Source: Pseudanabaena sp. SR411
Lineage (GTDB): Bacteria > Cyanobacteriota > Cyanobacteriia > Pseudanabaenales > Pseudanabaenaceae
Assembly (NCBI RefSeq): GCF_002251945.1
Contig: NZ_NDHW01000104.1
Location: 1 to 37,265 of the forward strand
Direction: 5' to 3'
DNA: 37,265 nucleotides
Each line of letters opens with the position of its first letter. Within the stretch, counting starts at the first letter, position 1. Of the stretch, positions 1 through 7,610 are shown piece after piece. The translations under genes and the position numbers were made by a program. The notes under the pieces were generated by a model that was not told the origin of the DNA, made no database searches, and saw only the letters and a list, made by a program, of their open reading frames with translations.

Positions 1-54
1 TAGTTTTTGCGCTGCATCTTTAACTGTGGCTTTGATTTCATCGCTGAAAATCAC
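1..54 (-). CDS. Possible 5' end of a transposase gene (partial, runs off left edge)
   Basis: On the minus strand an open frame starts with GTG at 54 and reads 18 residues (MIFSDEIKATVKDAAQKL) to the window edge. The opening resembles, from memory, the N-terminus of ISAzo13-type transposases, which begin with a short helix followed by an 'AA..LTG.KRRAF' segment; only the helix would be visible here. Too little is present for a firm call. If correct, an insertion sequence lies to the left and may have removed the N-terminus of the next gene. Confidence 0.25.
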   Translation of the reverse strand, partial: MIFSDEIKATVKDAAQKL

Positions 55-143
55 TCTCTTAGTCCTATATAAATTGAAAACAAGAATTTTATATCCCTAT
101 TTCTATAATCTTTGGTATCTTATTTCTTCGCAAGCCCCTAGGT

Positions 144-848
144 ATGTCACGCGAACGTATCTATACCGAATTTCTCAAGCTTCACGCCCCCTCAAAGTGT
201 AATATCTTTCTAGGTGGATTTCTCTTTGACATGAGCGGCGCAGAATCGCGCCAACTTGATGTAATCATTACAACTGATACTACGCCTCGCTACAATTTTC
301 ACAATCGCGATGGATCAGGAAAATCCTTCTCTCCAGTCGAAGGTACACTTGGCGTTGTCTCTATCAAGTCAACCTTGAATAAAGCCGAAATGATTGACGC
401 ACTAAGTGGTATTGCGTCAATCCCACCCACCGAATCTCTTGAAGGTCGCCTGTCAATTGGAATTGAATTGCTCAACTACGATGAATGGCCATACAAAATA
501 GTCTATGCTTCCAACGGAATTTCTGGTGAGACTCTTCTCCAACACCTTCACGACTACTATGCTGAGAATCCAAGTGTCCCTATCACGCGCCGACCAAATC
601 TAATCCACGTTGCTGGCAAGTATATTATCCTACGTGCAGTTCCAGGAGTTGTCGTAACTTCTGGGGTGACAGACGAGGAGCCAAGAGAGCTTCCAATGGG
701 TACATTCAAACTGATAACTAAACATCCAGATATACAGGGAATTTTATGGGTTCTGAACTCACTTCAACAGTATGCACAAGCATCAAATGAGATAGAGTTT
801 TCTTATGGTGAATTGATAAACAAAGTTATTCAAGCCTCTGCCCCATGA
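144..848 (+). CDS. DUF6602-like protein, nuclease-type fold, probably N-terminally short
   Basis: 234 residues. The core resembles the DUF6602 family, seen in accessory and defence-type regions and thought to have a PD-(D/E)xK nuclease-like fold. Visible: RQLDVII with D39, the usual second-strand aspartate, and VEGTLGVVSIKS, where E66 precedes the strand and the (E/Q)xK triad position reads S73-I74-K75. The lysine is kept but the acidic or amide residue before it is serine, so catalysis may be altered. Family members usually have an extra N-terminal helical segment of some tens of residues. Here the frame is open upstream only to base 78 and that stretch does not look like it, so the gene may be truncated, possibly by the element on its left. 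No HIP1 octamer lies inside it, consistent with acquired DNA. The function is not established. Confidence 0.6.
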   Translation: MSRERIYTEFLKLHAPSKCNIFLGGFLFDMSGAESRQLDVIITTDTTPRYNFHNRDGSGKSFSPVEGTLGVVSIKSTLNKAEMIDALSGIASIPPTESLEGRLSIGIELLNYDEWPYKIVYASNGISGETLLQHLHDYYAENPSVPITRRPNLIHVAGKYIILRAVPGVVVTSGVTDEEPRELPMGTFKLITKHPDIQGILWVLNSLQQYAQASNEIEFSYGELINKVIQASAP

Positions 849-1048
849 AAAAGTGCGATCGCCGATAGCGTGCATTAATGAAATGTAACGCACATTTCTA
901 AAGTTTGTAATTGGTTCGTTATGAAGATTCTTGACTTTCAGCCTAATCACTTTATAGTAACATTTAGACAGAGTTTTTCCTTCTAATCCTATTACTCAAG
1001 AGTTTCGTCATCTAGAATGCTTTGACATGTTCTAGCAGTCACACCAAA

Positions 1049-1531
1049 ATGCAAATTGAACCATACGACCCACATCACCTTGATGCTGTTATTGGTCTTT
1101 CACTTCGAGCTTGGACTCCAGTCTTTGACTCGATTCAGAAAGCACTGAGTACTGATGTGTATCAGGCATTCTATCCTGACCATTGGCGAGTGAGCCAGCA
1201 AAAAGCTGTCGAGGATGTGTGTGCTGCGGAAGATACAAATGTATGGGTTGCGATCGAGGAGACAGGTTTGCCTGTGGGCTTTGTAGCTGTGAAGCTACAC
1301 TCAGAGGACAGCATGGGTGAAATCTACATGGTTGCAGTCGATCCAGTTTTTCAAAGTCAGGGGCTTGGTAGCGCTCTGATAGAATTCGCTCTTGATTGGA
1401 TGAGAGTCGCTGGGATGTCTATTGCTATGGTTGAGACGGGAGGCGATCCTGGTCATGCTCCAGCACGTCATACCTATGAAAAGGTTGGCTTCGAGCTGTT
1501 ACCAGTCGCCAGATACTTCAAGAAACTTTAA
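1049..1531 (+). CDS. GNAT family N-acetyltransferase
   Basis: 160 residues from ATG 1049. The frame is open further up to a TTG at 1022, but the family pattern begins at MQIEPYDPHHLDAV, so the ATG is preferred. The fold is a Gcn5-related acetyltransferase, using acetyl-CoA to acylate an amine. Visible: the beta-4 strand GEIYMVAVDP, followed by the acetyl-CoA pyrophosphate loop QSQGLGSALI (the Q/RxxGxG motif A), and a C-terminal YEKVGFELLP motif B. The substrate cannot be read from sequence; the ALSLRAW-type opening is common in generic GNATs. No clear Shine-Dalgarno is seen. It stands alone, followed by a hairpin element. Confidence 0.8.
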   Translation: MQIEPYDPHHLDAVIGLSLRAWTPVFDSIQKALSTDVYQAFYPDHWRVSQQKAVEDVCAAEDTNVWVAIEETGLPVGFVAVKLHSEDSMGEIYMVAVDPVFQSQGLGSALIEFALDWMRVAGMSIAMVETGGDPGHAPARHTYEKVGFELLPVARYFKKL

Positions 1532-1546
1532 AGTATAAATTTAAGA

Positions 1547-1662
1547 TATAGCAATGTAAGTTTTGCTTAGGACATAAAACCAAAAAGATGAGTGGCGGCG
1601 CGAAGCGCCGCCACTCATCTTTTTGGTTTTGATTTGTCCTAGCTATCTCTTGCTTTGCTATA
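1547..1662. repeat. Hairpin element, family A copy 1 (MITE-like)
   Basis: A perfect 26-bp stem (1576-1601 with 1605-1630, triloop GAA) starts with AAAACC and ends in a GGCGGCGC core. It is enclosed by a second short inverted repeat AGGACA (1569-1574)/TGTCCT (1635-1640) and by imperfect ends TATAGCAATG and TTGCTTTGCTATA. The AGGACATAAAACC...GGTTTTGATTTGTCCT frame recurs at 12982-13053, and the left flank AATGTAAGTTTTGCTTAGGACAT recurs partly at 31026. It carries no coding capacity. It could also terminate the GNAT transcript. Confidence 0.75.
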
Positions 1663-1781
1663 AGTAGCTGGGCAGACGATGTGTAACAACTACAAATGGA
1701 AGCAACATGCTTGAGATCGTGCAGATAGAACTCCAGATTTCAGATTATTGAACGATAAGTGCTTGTGCCAAATAAATTACT

Positions 1782-1828
1782 CAAACCCGTAAAGTTGCGC
1801 CCCTGCGGGGTGCAACTTTACGGGTTTG
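1782..1828. terminator. Long hairpin between convergent GNAT and alr genes
   Basis: A perfect 17-bp stem (1782-1798 with 1812-1828), extended by an inner CCCC/GGGG pair, lies in the gap between a plus-strand and a minus-strand gene. It probably acts as a bidirectional terminator, though it lacks a strong T-run. It could equally be a dispersed palindrome. The remainder of the 1663-1883 gap shows nothing recognisable. Confidence 0.5.
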
Positions 1829-1883
1829 GGAGTGTAATTAATTATGCCTAGCTACTTAACCCTAACTCAAATGGAGGATTAGC

Positions 1884-3059
1884 TCACTCAAGCCCAATTT
1901 TTGATGCTCCTGACAATGTTTCAGGCTTCCTAATTTCTCCTACCACATTAATTCTGGGTAATCGATGCTTGAATCCGCAGAGAACTTCCCAAGAAATTGT
2001 GCCTAATAAATTAGCCCAATCATCAGCAGTATTCTCTGAAGCTCCGCCTAGAAAGGTCACCACATCACCAACATGAACATTGGAGACATGCGTAACATCG
2101 ATCGCACATTGATCCATCGTAATTGTGCCGATCTGAGAAACTTTTTGACCATTCACGGATACACGAATGCGATTGGATAGACCGCGTGGAATGCCATCAG
2201 CATAGCCGATCGCCACAGTTGCCATCGTCATATCCTGCGACGCTATAAACGATCGCCCATAGCTTACACTTGTACCTGCTTTGATTTCTTTGACTTGAGT
2301 AATCCGCGCTTTGACCGTGAGCGCAGGACGAAGATCGACAATATTTTTAAGATGGGGCGCAGGATAAAGCCCGTAAAGCCCTAATCCTGTTCGCACAATA
2401 TCGAAATGAATTTGGCGATCGCATAACATCGCGGCTGTATTACAAATGTGAATACGTGGCGGATAAAGCCCTTCAGCTTTAAGTGCTGCAATTATTTGCT
2501 CAAACCTTTGAGTTTGCAATTGCATGAAAGTGCGATCGCGATCGTCGGCAGTGGCGAAGTGCGAATACACACTCATAATTTCTAAATTTGGCAAATGCTG
2601 CACCAGTTGCACAAAGGCGATCGCCTCTTGCCAATTCACCCCCAGCCGCGACATGCCTGTATCAATTTTGAGATGGACAGGAACCTGTTCGCCAATTTGC
2701 GACAGAACATCATGATAAATCAACGCTTGCTTAGGATTGCAAATCGTTGGTTGTAAGCGATATTCAGCGATCGCCTTGATTTCATCAACCCCATTCGTTG
2801 CCCCTAAAACCAGAATGGGAACCGTGATTCCCGCACAACGCAACTGAATGCCTTCAGGAATTGTGGCAACTCCTAACCAAGTCGCTCCCGCCTCGATCGC
2901 CGTTTGACTGACATCAATCGCCCCATGTCCGTAGGCATCAGCTTTGACGATCGCCATTAACTCAGTAGGCGAAGTTAGCAGAGACTTTAATTGATGCACA
3001 TTATGCTTAATTGCTGAGAGATCGACTTCCACCCATGCTCGATGGTTTTGCTTGAGCAT
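1884..3059 (-). CDS. alr: Alanine racemase
   Basis: 391 residues, normal length. A PLP enzyme that interconverts L- and D-alanine in the cytoplasm, feeding D-Ala to peptidoglycan. Visible: the PLP-lysine motif AIVKADAYGHGA (K39), the substrate and cofactor motif KIDTGMSRLG (131-140), HICNTAA (204-210), the second catalytic base VSYGRSF (Y267), YADGIPRG, and the MDQC segment of the C-terminal beta domain. The ATG at 3059 gives the canonical N-terminus NHRAWVEVDLSAIKHN. It is monocistronic. The 381-bp gap upstream (3060-3440) holds the alr promoter region, one imperfect hairpin and nothing else that can be supported. Confidence 0.97.
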   Translation of the reverse strand: MLKQNHRAWVEVDLSAIKHNVHQLKSLLTSPTELMAIVKADAYGHGAIDVSQTAIEAGATWLGVATIPEGIQLRCAGITVPILVLGATNGVDEIKAIAEYRLQPTICNPKQALIYHDVLSQIGEQVPVHLKIDTGMSRLGVNWQEAIAFVQLVQHLPNLEIMSVYSHFATADDRDRTFMQLQTQRFEQIIAALKAEGLYPPRIHICNTAAMLCDRQIHFDIVRTGLGLYGLYPAPHLKNIVDLRPALTVKARITQVKEIKAGTSVSYGRSFIASQDMTMATVAIGYADGIPRGLSNRIRVSVNGQKVSQIGTITMDQCAIDVTHVSNVHVGDVVTFLGGASENTADDWANLLGTISWEVLCGFKHRLPRINVVGEIRKPETLSGASKIGLE

Positions 3060-3246
3060 TACAGCGCACTCCTCATACGGTAATTTGGTTTACAACACCT
3101 ATGGCATTGCAAACCTCATAATTAGCTTACAAAACGTTATATTAATTTGATTCGGCAAAAATACGCTTGTCTTTCCAGCAAGATCTGTAACAAACTCAAA
3201 ATAGCTTTTTAAGGCTACCTTAATTCTCAGCACAAGCATATAGCTT

Positions 3247-3317
3247 AAATATAAAACTAGAATCAAAACCTGTAGCGCACGCGCAGACTGCATCACAGGT
3301 TTTAGCATTCTATATTT
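3247..3317. repeat. Imperfect AAAACCTG-type hairpin repeat
   Basis: Arms 3247-3273 and 3295-3317 pair over most of their length (AAATATA...AAAACCTGT against ACAGGTTTT...TATATTT) with a few mismatches and a length difference. The outer AAAACC motif matches the other palindromes in the window, so this looks like a decayed member of that class. A 69-codon minus-strand frame over it is a shadow of the palindrome. Confidence 0.5.
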
Positions 3318-3440
3318 AGCCTAGCTACTTAGAAACTAAATCTAGTTTTACTGCGTCTTGCTCATGACCAGCATCGCCAAAACTAGACTTACAATGAGAA
3401 TTGCGATCAGTATTTTTACTTAGTTTAATTATCGATACTT

Positions 3441-4793
3441 ATGCGACTCATGCAACTCATACCAAGTTTTATGCCTCAAAATTGGCAAGAAAATAATTTT
3501 AGGCATAATCTTAGACATAGCTTTAGGCAAATGTTGCGATCGCGCAAACGTTTTTTGTCATTTCTTTTTGTCGTAACTTTTGCAACCACAATACTTCTAC
3601 ATAGTCTTATTCCTGCATTTTTGTTGAATGATCAAGCGATCGCCCAAATTCAACCACAAATTTCGCAGTTAAACCAACCCATCATTCCACCAAGTCCACC
3701 TATCAATCAGCCTGTAGACAAGCGTCAAGAGATTCGGGGCGTATGGCTAACCAGTAACGACTTCTCAGTACTTAGAGATCGCCAACAGCTTAGTGAAGCT
3801 CTCAAGCAACTCAAGCAACTCAATTTCAACACCATCTATCCCGTTGTCTGGAATTCAGGCTATGTGATGTATCCCAGTGCTGTTGCCCAAGAGGCAGGAA
3901 TTCAGCCCTTTGTCTATCGCGGTTCTGAAGGACAGGATATTGTTGAAGACATCATCGCTCAGGGGCATCAAAATAATTTGTTGGTGATGCCTTGGTATGA
4001 GTTTGGATTCATGGCTCCCCAAATGTCAGAGCTGGCGATCGCCCATCCTGATTGGCTCACCCAACAACGCAATGGCGATAAAACTTCCATCACGGCCGCA
4101 GGTGAAGTTGCTTGGCTCAATCCTTTTCATCCTGAAGTGCAGCAGTTTTTGACTGACCTTATATTGGAAGCTGTCTCTAAATATGATTTAGACGGTATCC
4201 AGTTTGACGATCACACTAGTCTTCCCAAAACCTTTGGCTACGATCGCTATACGCTCAATCTTTATCGTCAAGAAACTAAAAAAGAAGCTCCTACCGATGT
4301 CAATAATCCTGATTGGGTACGCTGGCGAGCTAACAAGATTACGGCTTTTATGGCAAGACTAAGTAAAGCTGTGAAGCAAAGAAAGCCCAATGTAATTTTC
4401 TCAGTATCTCCCAATTATCATGACTTCGCCTATAGGCAACAGTTACAAGACTGGCTAAGCTGGGTGCGTCAAGGCTTTGTTGATGAATTATTGGTGCAGG
4501 TATACCGCGATGATCTAGATGATTTTCTGTCTCAAATTAGTCGCCCTGAAATTGTGGAAGTACAAGGTAAAATTTCTACAGCGATCGCCATTCTGTCTGG
4601 ACTCCGCAATAGTAATGTGCCGATGTCTAGGGTTTATTCTCAAGCTGTAAATGCCAGAAATCGTGGTTTAGGGGTTTCTTTCTTTTATTACAAGAGTTTA
4701 TGGGGCTATGGACCAGAATCTGTTGCCGATCGCCAAAGGGATTTTCAATATCTATTCCGCAGTCCTGCACCAAGGTTTGCCAATAGAAATTGA
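3441..4793 (+). CDS. Family-10-like glycosyl hydrolase (GHL10/DUF187), exported
   Basis: 450 residues. Residues 37-68 hold a basic stretch (RSRKRF) and one hydrophobic segment ending near AIAQ, consistent with a signal peptide or membrane anchor, so the enzyme probably acts outside the cytoplasmic membrane. A proline-rich linker (80-95) leads into the catalytic TIM barrel from about residue 97: REIRGVWLTS, LNFNTIYPVVWNSGY, VMPWYEFGF, WLNPFHPEVQ, and the beta-strand LDGIQFDDH, which carries the acidic residues expected of this fold. DUF187/GHL10 proteins are common in cyanobacteria. Activity on a cell-envelope or exopolysaccharide is inferred from the family; the substrate is unknown. Confidence 0.88.
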   Translation: MRLMQLIPSFMPQNWQENNFRHNLRHSFRQMLRSRKRFLSFLFVVTFATTILLHSLIPAFLLNDQAIAQIQPQISQLNQPIIPPSPPINQPVDKRQEIRGVWLTSNDFSVLRDRQQLSEALKQLKQLNFNTIYPVVWNSGYVMYPSAVAQEAGIQPFVYRGSEGQDIVEDIIAQGHQNNLLVMPWYEFGFMAPQMSELAIAHPDWLTQQRNGDKTSITAAGEVAWLNPFHPEVQQFLTDLILEAVSKYDLDGIQFDDHTSLPKTFGYDRYTLNLYRQETKKEAPTDVNNPDWVRWRANKITAFMARLSKAVKQRKPNVIFSVSPNYHDFAYRQQLQDWLSWVRQGFVDELLVQVYRDDLDDFLSQISRPEIVEVQGKISTAIAILSGLRNSNVPMSRVYSQAVNARNRGLGVSFFYYKSLWGYGPESVADRQRDFQYLFRSPAPRFANRN

Positions 4794-5011
4794 TAATTTA
4801 CAAGCGATCGCTATTACGCTTGCCAAATACTGAGAATTGCGGCGGCGATTTTCTTAATGAAAATGAGTGATCGCGTAAATCCTGATTAGAAAAATCTAGT
4901 GGCTGGGTAATACATTTAAATAAAACATTTGCCCGAAATCAAAGCAGCGACAAACATCTAAAATATTAAGCGTAAATCCCAAAAGCGGTAAAGTTATATT
5001 AAAGTTACGGT

Positions 5012-5575
5012 TTAAATGCTTGCCATTACTTGATTCATCGATAGAGAAAAGCTGGGAAAAATATCAGAGGCAATGAGATCGGCTTCTCTATATACTTTCT
5101 CAATATAACTTCCATTTACCAAACTTAAAACCGAAAACGTTCCCATCAAAAAATCAACAATCCAATATTCAGGAATCCCAAATTGAGCATATTCCTTCCG
5201 CTTCTCGACCGTATCCACTGAGCGACAAGTTGGGCTAACAATCTCAATTACCAACAAACATGGCTCATGCAAAATATCTGGCTGATTTCCTAAGCTTTTC
5301 TTCTGAGCAAGCGTCATCACTAAAACATCAGGACGACGAGTTCTTTTACCAGTGAATATTTGAGTACTATTGACACGAACACAGTATGGATGATTGGAGT
5401 GATTTATTTCTGATTGCAAAAAGAATGCAAAAAACATCATCAAATCATTATGAAATACCGTTGTTGGAGTCATTTCAACCAATTCTCCATCGTTAAATTC
5501 ATAACGGAGATCGCTGCCATCTTCATAGGTTAGATATTCCTCAAATGTCATTTTTTTCGCAGTGGTGACGGTCAT
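5012..5575 (-). CDS. Uma2 family endonuclease (DUF820)
   Basis: 187 residues, typical for Uma2, a PD-(D/E)xK-fold family greatly expanded in cyanobacteria with no settled biological role. Motifs in order: MTFEEYLTYEDGSDLRYEFNDG (start of the domain), the RRPDVLVM strand with catalytic-type D83, LLVIEIVSP with E111, KRKEYAQFGIPEYWIVD near the C-terminus. The N-terminus MTVTTAKKMTFEEYL is the usual family start. It stands alone. The 218-bp gap to the upstream glycosidase gene shows no feature. Confidence 0.93.
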   Translation of the reverse strand: MTVTTAKKMTFEEYLTYEDGSDLRYEFNDGELVEMTPTTVFHNDLMMFFAFFLQSEINHSNHPYCVRVNSTQIFTGKRTRRPDVLVMTLAQKKSLGNQPDILHEPCLLVIEIVSPTCRSVDTVEKRKEYAQFGIPEYWIVDFLMGTFSVLSLVNGSYIEKVYREADLIASDIFPSFSLSMNQVMASI

Positions 5576-5661
5576 AGCTTTCCATCCTTGCTCTTGAATT
5601 GTGAGTAAATCTATTGTATCTACCTAAACTTAAATAATTGCCCAAATCAACAATTAAAGAT

Positions 5662-5716
5662 AAAACCCAAAAAACTGTGGCGCACGCTGCGCGTGTACCA
5701 CAGTTTTTTGGGTTTT
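5662..5716. terminator. 19-bp AAAACCCA hairpin after rca
   Basis: Arms 5662-5680 and 5698-5716 are perfectly complementary, begin AAAACCCA and end TGGGTTTT, and have a GC-rich loop CGCACGCTGCGCGTGTA. It sits 12 bp beyond the rca stop codon, so it probably terminates that minus-strand transcript. It shares the outer motif with the dispersed palindromes elsewhere in the window. Confidence 0.6.
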
Positions 5717-5728
5717 AATTATGTCTAC

Positions 5729-6619
5729 TTAATGCACATTTCCTACGGGCATATATTCTTGAATAAGATTGCGCTGACTGACCCGATCGCCTTCGGCTAA
5801 CAAGCGATCGCCTGCCTCTTTCAAAGTTCTCAAATCAAAACTCGGTGGACGAAATTCAGGTAAAGCATCAGTGCTATTCACCAACCGTAATGACAAACGA
5901 TCTAAACCAATTTCATAGACAAACTTCCGCACTTGCTCGTCATACAAACTCGATCTCAGAGAACCAAAGAAATCAATCGAGCGATCGGGATACATATCCA
6001 CAAGTCTTTCAATTTCCCACTGCGGAATATTGTCGGGCGCAAAAATACCACTGACAATACCAATGCGATCATTGCGATCGGGTTGCCAATAAAACTTCTC
6101 CATGCGCCCATCACGTACCAACGGCGCATACAAAGTCGAAAAATCATTCCCCGTCACAATAATCGGTACGCGCCTGATCGGATTGCTGTCATAGCTCCCC
6201 GGAAGCTGCACATTCGTAGGGTTATCAGCAATATTCATCAACGTGGCGTTGACCAACTGCGTATTCACCGTATATTGCGTAGTGCTATCAACTCGTCCTG
6301 CCCCCGCATCTAAGTCATTAATCAGGAGAGCACACATCTTGCCCCGCACCTTCACTAACTCGGAAGCCTCACGATAGCGCATCCTAATCAATCGTGCAGG
6401 ATCACCAGCATCAGGGCTTTCCAACTCACCACCCGACATCCTGATCGGATCAATCCCCAGTTTCTGAAAAGCTAACTCACATTGAAATGACTTACCTTCA
6501 CCTTTGCCCCCGTGAATACCTAAAATTAGCGGCACATTCACATTTGGCAACTTCATAAAATTCTTGGCAAGATGTACAGCCAATTTATCCAAAAAGCGCG
6601 GTGAAATGTAATAAGACAT
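5729..6619 (-). CDS. rca: Rubisco activase, AAA+ ATPase without SSU-like domain
   Basis: 296 residues. It remodels sugar-phosphate-inhibited Rubisco using ATP. Visible: the N-terminal MSYYISPRFLDKLAVH segment, Walker A HGGKGEGKS (36-44), the diagnostic SGGELESPDAGDPARLIR (62-79), Walker B plus pore region LLINDLDAGAGR (98-109), YTVNTQLVNATLMNIADNPT, then sensor and arginine-finger region VTGNDFSTLYAPLVRDGRM. Many cyanobacterial activases continue through a linker into a Rubisco small-subunit-like (SSUL) domain of roughly 90 residues. This one stops at EYMPVGNVH after the AAA+ lid, so it has no SSUL module. No rbcL or rbcS is nearby. A hairpin follows the stop. Confidence 0.93.
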   Translation of the reverse strand: MSYYISPRFLDKLAVHLAKNFMKLPNVNVPLILGIHGGKGEGKSFQCELAFQKLGIDPIRMSGGELESPDAGDPARLIRMRYREASELVKVRGKMCALLINDLDAGAGRVDSTTQYTVNTQLVNATLMNIADNPTNVQLPGSYDSNPIRRVPIIVTGNDFSTLYAPLVRDGRMEKFYWQPDRNDRIGIVSGIFAPDNIPQWEIERLVDMYPDRSIDFFGSLRSSLYDEQVRKFVYEIGLDRLSLRLVNSTDALPEFRPPSFDLRTLKEAGDRLLAEGDRVSQRNLIQEYMPVGNVH

Positions 6620-6713
6620 ACAGATTAATTTTGAGAACTATTAGCAATTTACCTTATCTCAAGGCTATCTTGGGATCTCATTTCTTGATAATCCGTTGGC
6701 ATAGTTCTAAAGT

Positions 6714-7382
6714 TCAGATTTGCAGAGGGTTTTGAGGCTTTGCCCAAAATTCTTGAATTGCTTGAACCACTCTAGGATGAGTCCGCAGATCGGAGTGATT
6801 TACTCCATTCAAGCAAACAAAATGAGCGTATTTGATCTTAGTAGACTCAACCGTAACCATTAGATCCCAGCCGCCGATAATATGCCCTGCGACAACTAAT
6901 GTCGGAATTACCGCCGTAATTTTTTCGGCTAAGTATCGTCTATCGTCACTCAGATGTTTAGCCATGCCAATACAAACTCCCCAAGCACTCATAATTTTGG
7001 CAACATCTGCGCCACCAATGGGAGAGCCTAAAAGGATTAAAGATTCAATACGATTCCACCATTCAGGATGGCGAGATAAGACTTCTACCCAAATGACTCC
7101 ACCGAGTGATGTAGCAATAATCCGAGCAGGTATATCTGGATAATCTTGAAATGTTTGCTCGGCAGATTTAGCTACTTTTTGAATAAGCGGTGCGATCGCA
7201 AAATGCGTTTCAATCGAGAACCTAAATCTATCTGGTACAAAGGATGGCAAAGAGCCTAGATAAGGGGCAATGATTTTAGAGTCTGGGGGAGCAACTTTCT
7301 TGGCTAAAGTCTCCATAGAATAATTACCGTCACTCATACCATGCTGGGAAAATATGATGAGTTTTGGGTGTTGACCTTCCAT
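6714..7382 (-). CDS. Alpha/beta hydrolase
   Basis: 222 residues. The fold is suggested by the N-terminal strand LIIFSQHGMSDG (oxyanion HG), the nucleophile elbow ATSLGG with S92 (first glycine of GxSxG replaced by alanine), the loop GGWDLMV, a candidate acid, and the C-terminal NHSDLRTHP, which supplies a candidate catalytic histidine. No signal peptide, so probably cytoplasmic. The substrate is unknown: lipase, esterase and thioesterase are all possible. It lies 94 bp upstream of rca on the same strand and could share a transcript with it. Confidence 0.75.
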   Translation of the reverse strand: MEGQHPKLIIFSQHGMSDGNYSMETLAKKVAPPDSKIIAPYLGSLPSFVPDRFRFSIETHFAIAPLIQKVAKSAEQTFQDYPDIPARIIATSLGGVIWVEVLSRHPEWWNRIESLILLGSPIGGADVAKIMSAWGVCIGMAKHLSDDRRYLAEKITAVIPTLVVAGHIIGGWDLMVTVESTKIKYAHFVCLNGVNHSDLRTHPRVVQAIQEFWAKPQNPLQI

Positions 7383-7456
7383 AGGTAAAATTTTCGTTTA
7401 TAGATAGGACTTGAGCTTTTAGCCCGCACTTGAGTGCAGGGCTACTGCTTGCTTCT

Positions 7457-7492
7457 AAATAAAAAAGCCCGCCTAGGCGGGCTTTTTTATTT
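7457..7492 (-). terminator. Rho-independent terminator of psbB-psbT
   Basis: A perfect 18-bp palindrome with arms 7457-7474 and 7475-7492: a GC core (AAGCCCGCC/GGCGGGCTT) flanked by A and T runs, a textbook intrinsic terminator for the minus strand. It overlaps the last two bases of the psbT stop codon, so transcription ends right behind translation. Confidence 0.85.
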
Positions 7493-7604
7493 ACTTCTTA
7501 TCTTTAGAGTTAGAGATGACCTTAGGAGGTTCACGGAAGAAGATTGCAAAGAAGAACAAACCAATCAAACAAGCGAAAATAAAAGTGTAAGTGAGAGCTT
7601 CCAT
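7491..7604 (-). CDS. psbT: Photosystem II protein T
   Basis: A 37-residue single-span protein reading [20 protein letters not shown] then [17 protein letters not shown]. The membrane helix followed by the conserved FREPP motif is diagnostic for PsbT, which sits at the PSII dimer interface and helps repair of the acceptor side. It lies 6 bp downstream of the psbB stop, the usual cyanobacterial and plastid gene order, so the two are co-transcribed. It is somewhat longer at the C-terminus than the minimal 31-34 residue forms. Confidence 0.95.
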   Translation of the reverse strand: MEALTYTFIFACLIGLFFFAIFFREPPKVISNSKDKK

Positions 7605-7610
7605 TAGATA

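Noticed and set aside
1547-1662. CRISPR-like reading of the repeated palindromes
   Set aside because: Copies are kilobases apart, with no regular spacers and no cas genes in the window.
3099-3308. 69-codon minus-strand frame downstream of the alr promoter region
   Set aside because: It runs across the imperfect AAAACCTG hairpin, has odd composition and no ribosome site. Treated as a shadow of the palindrome.
3348-3419. Tiny hydrophobic minus-strand frame reading KILIAILIVSLVLAMLV then MSKTQ
   Set aside because: It looks like a one-helix membrane peptide, but it has no ATG, GTG or TTG at the right place (the codons are GTA AAA ATA) and a stop just before. Comparison with relatives could revive it.
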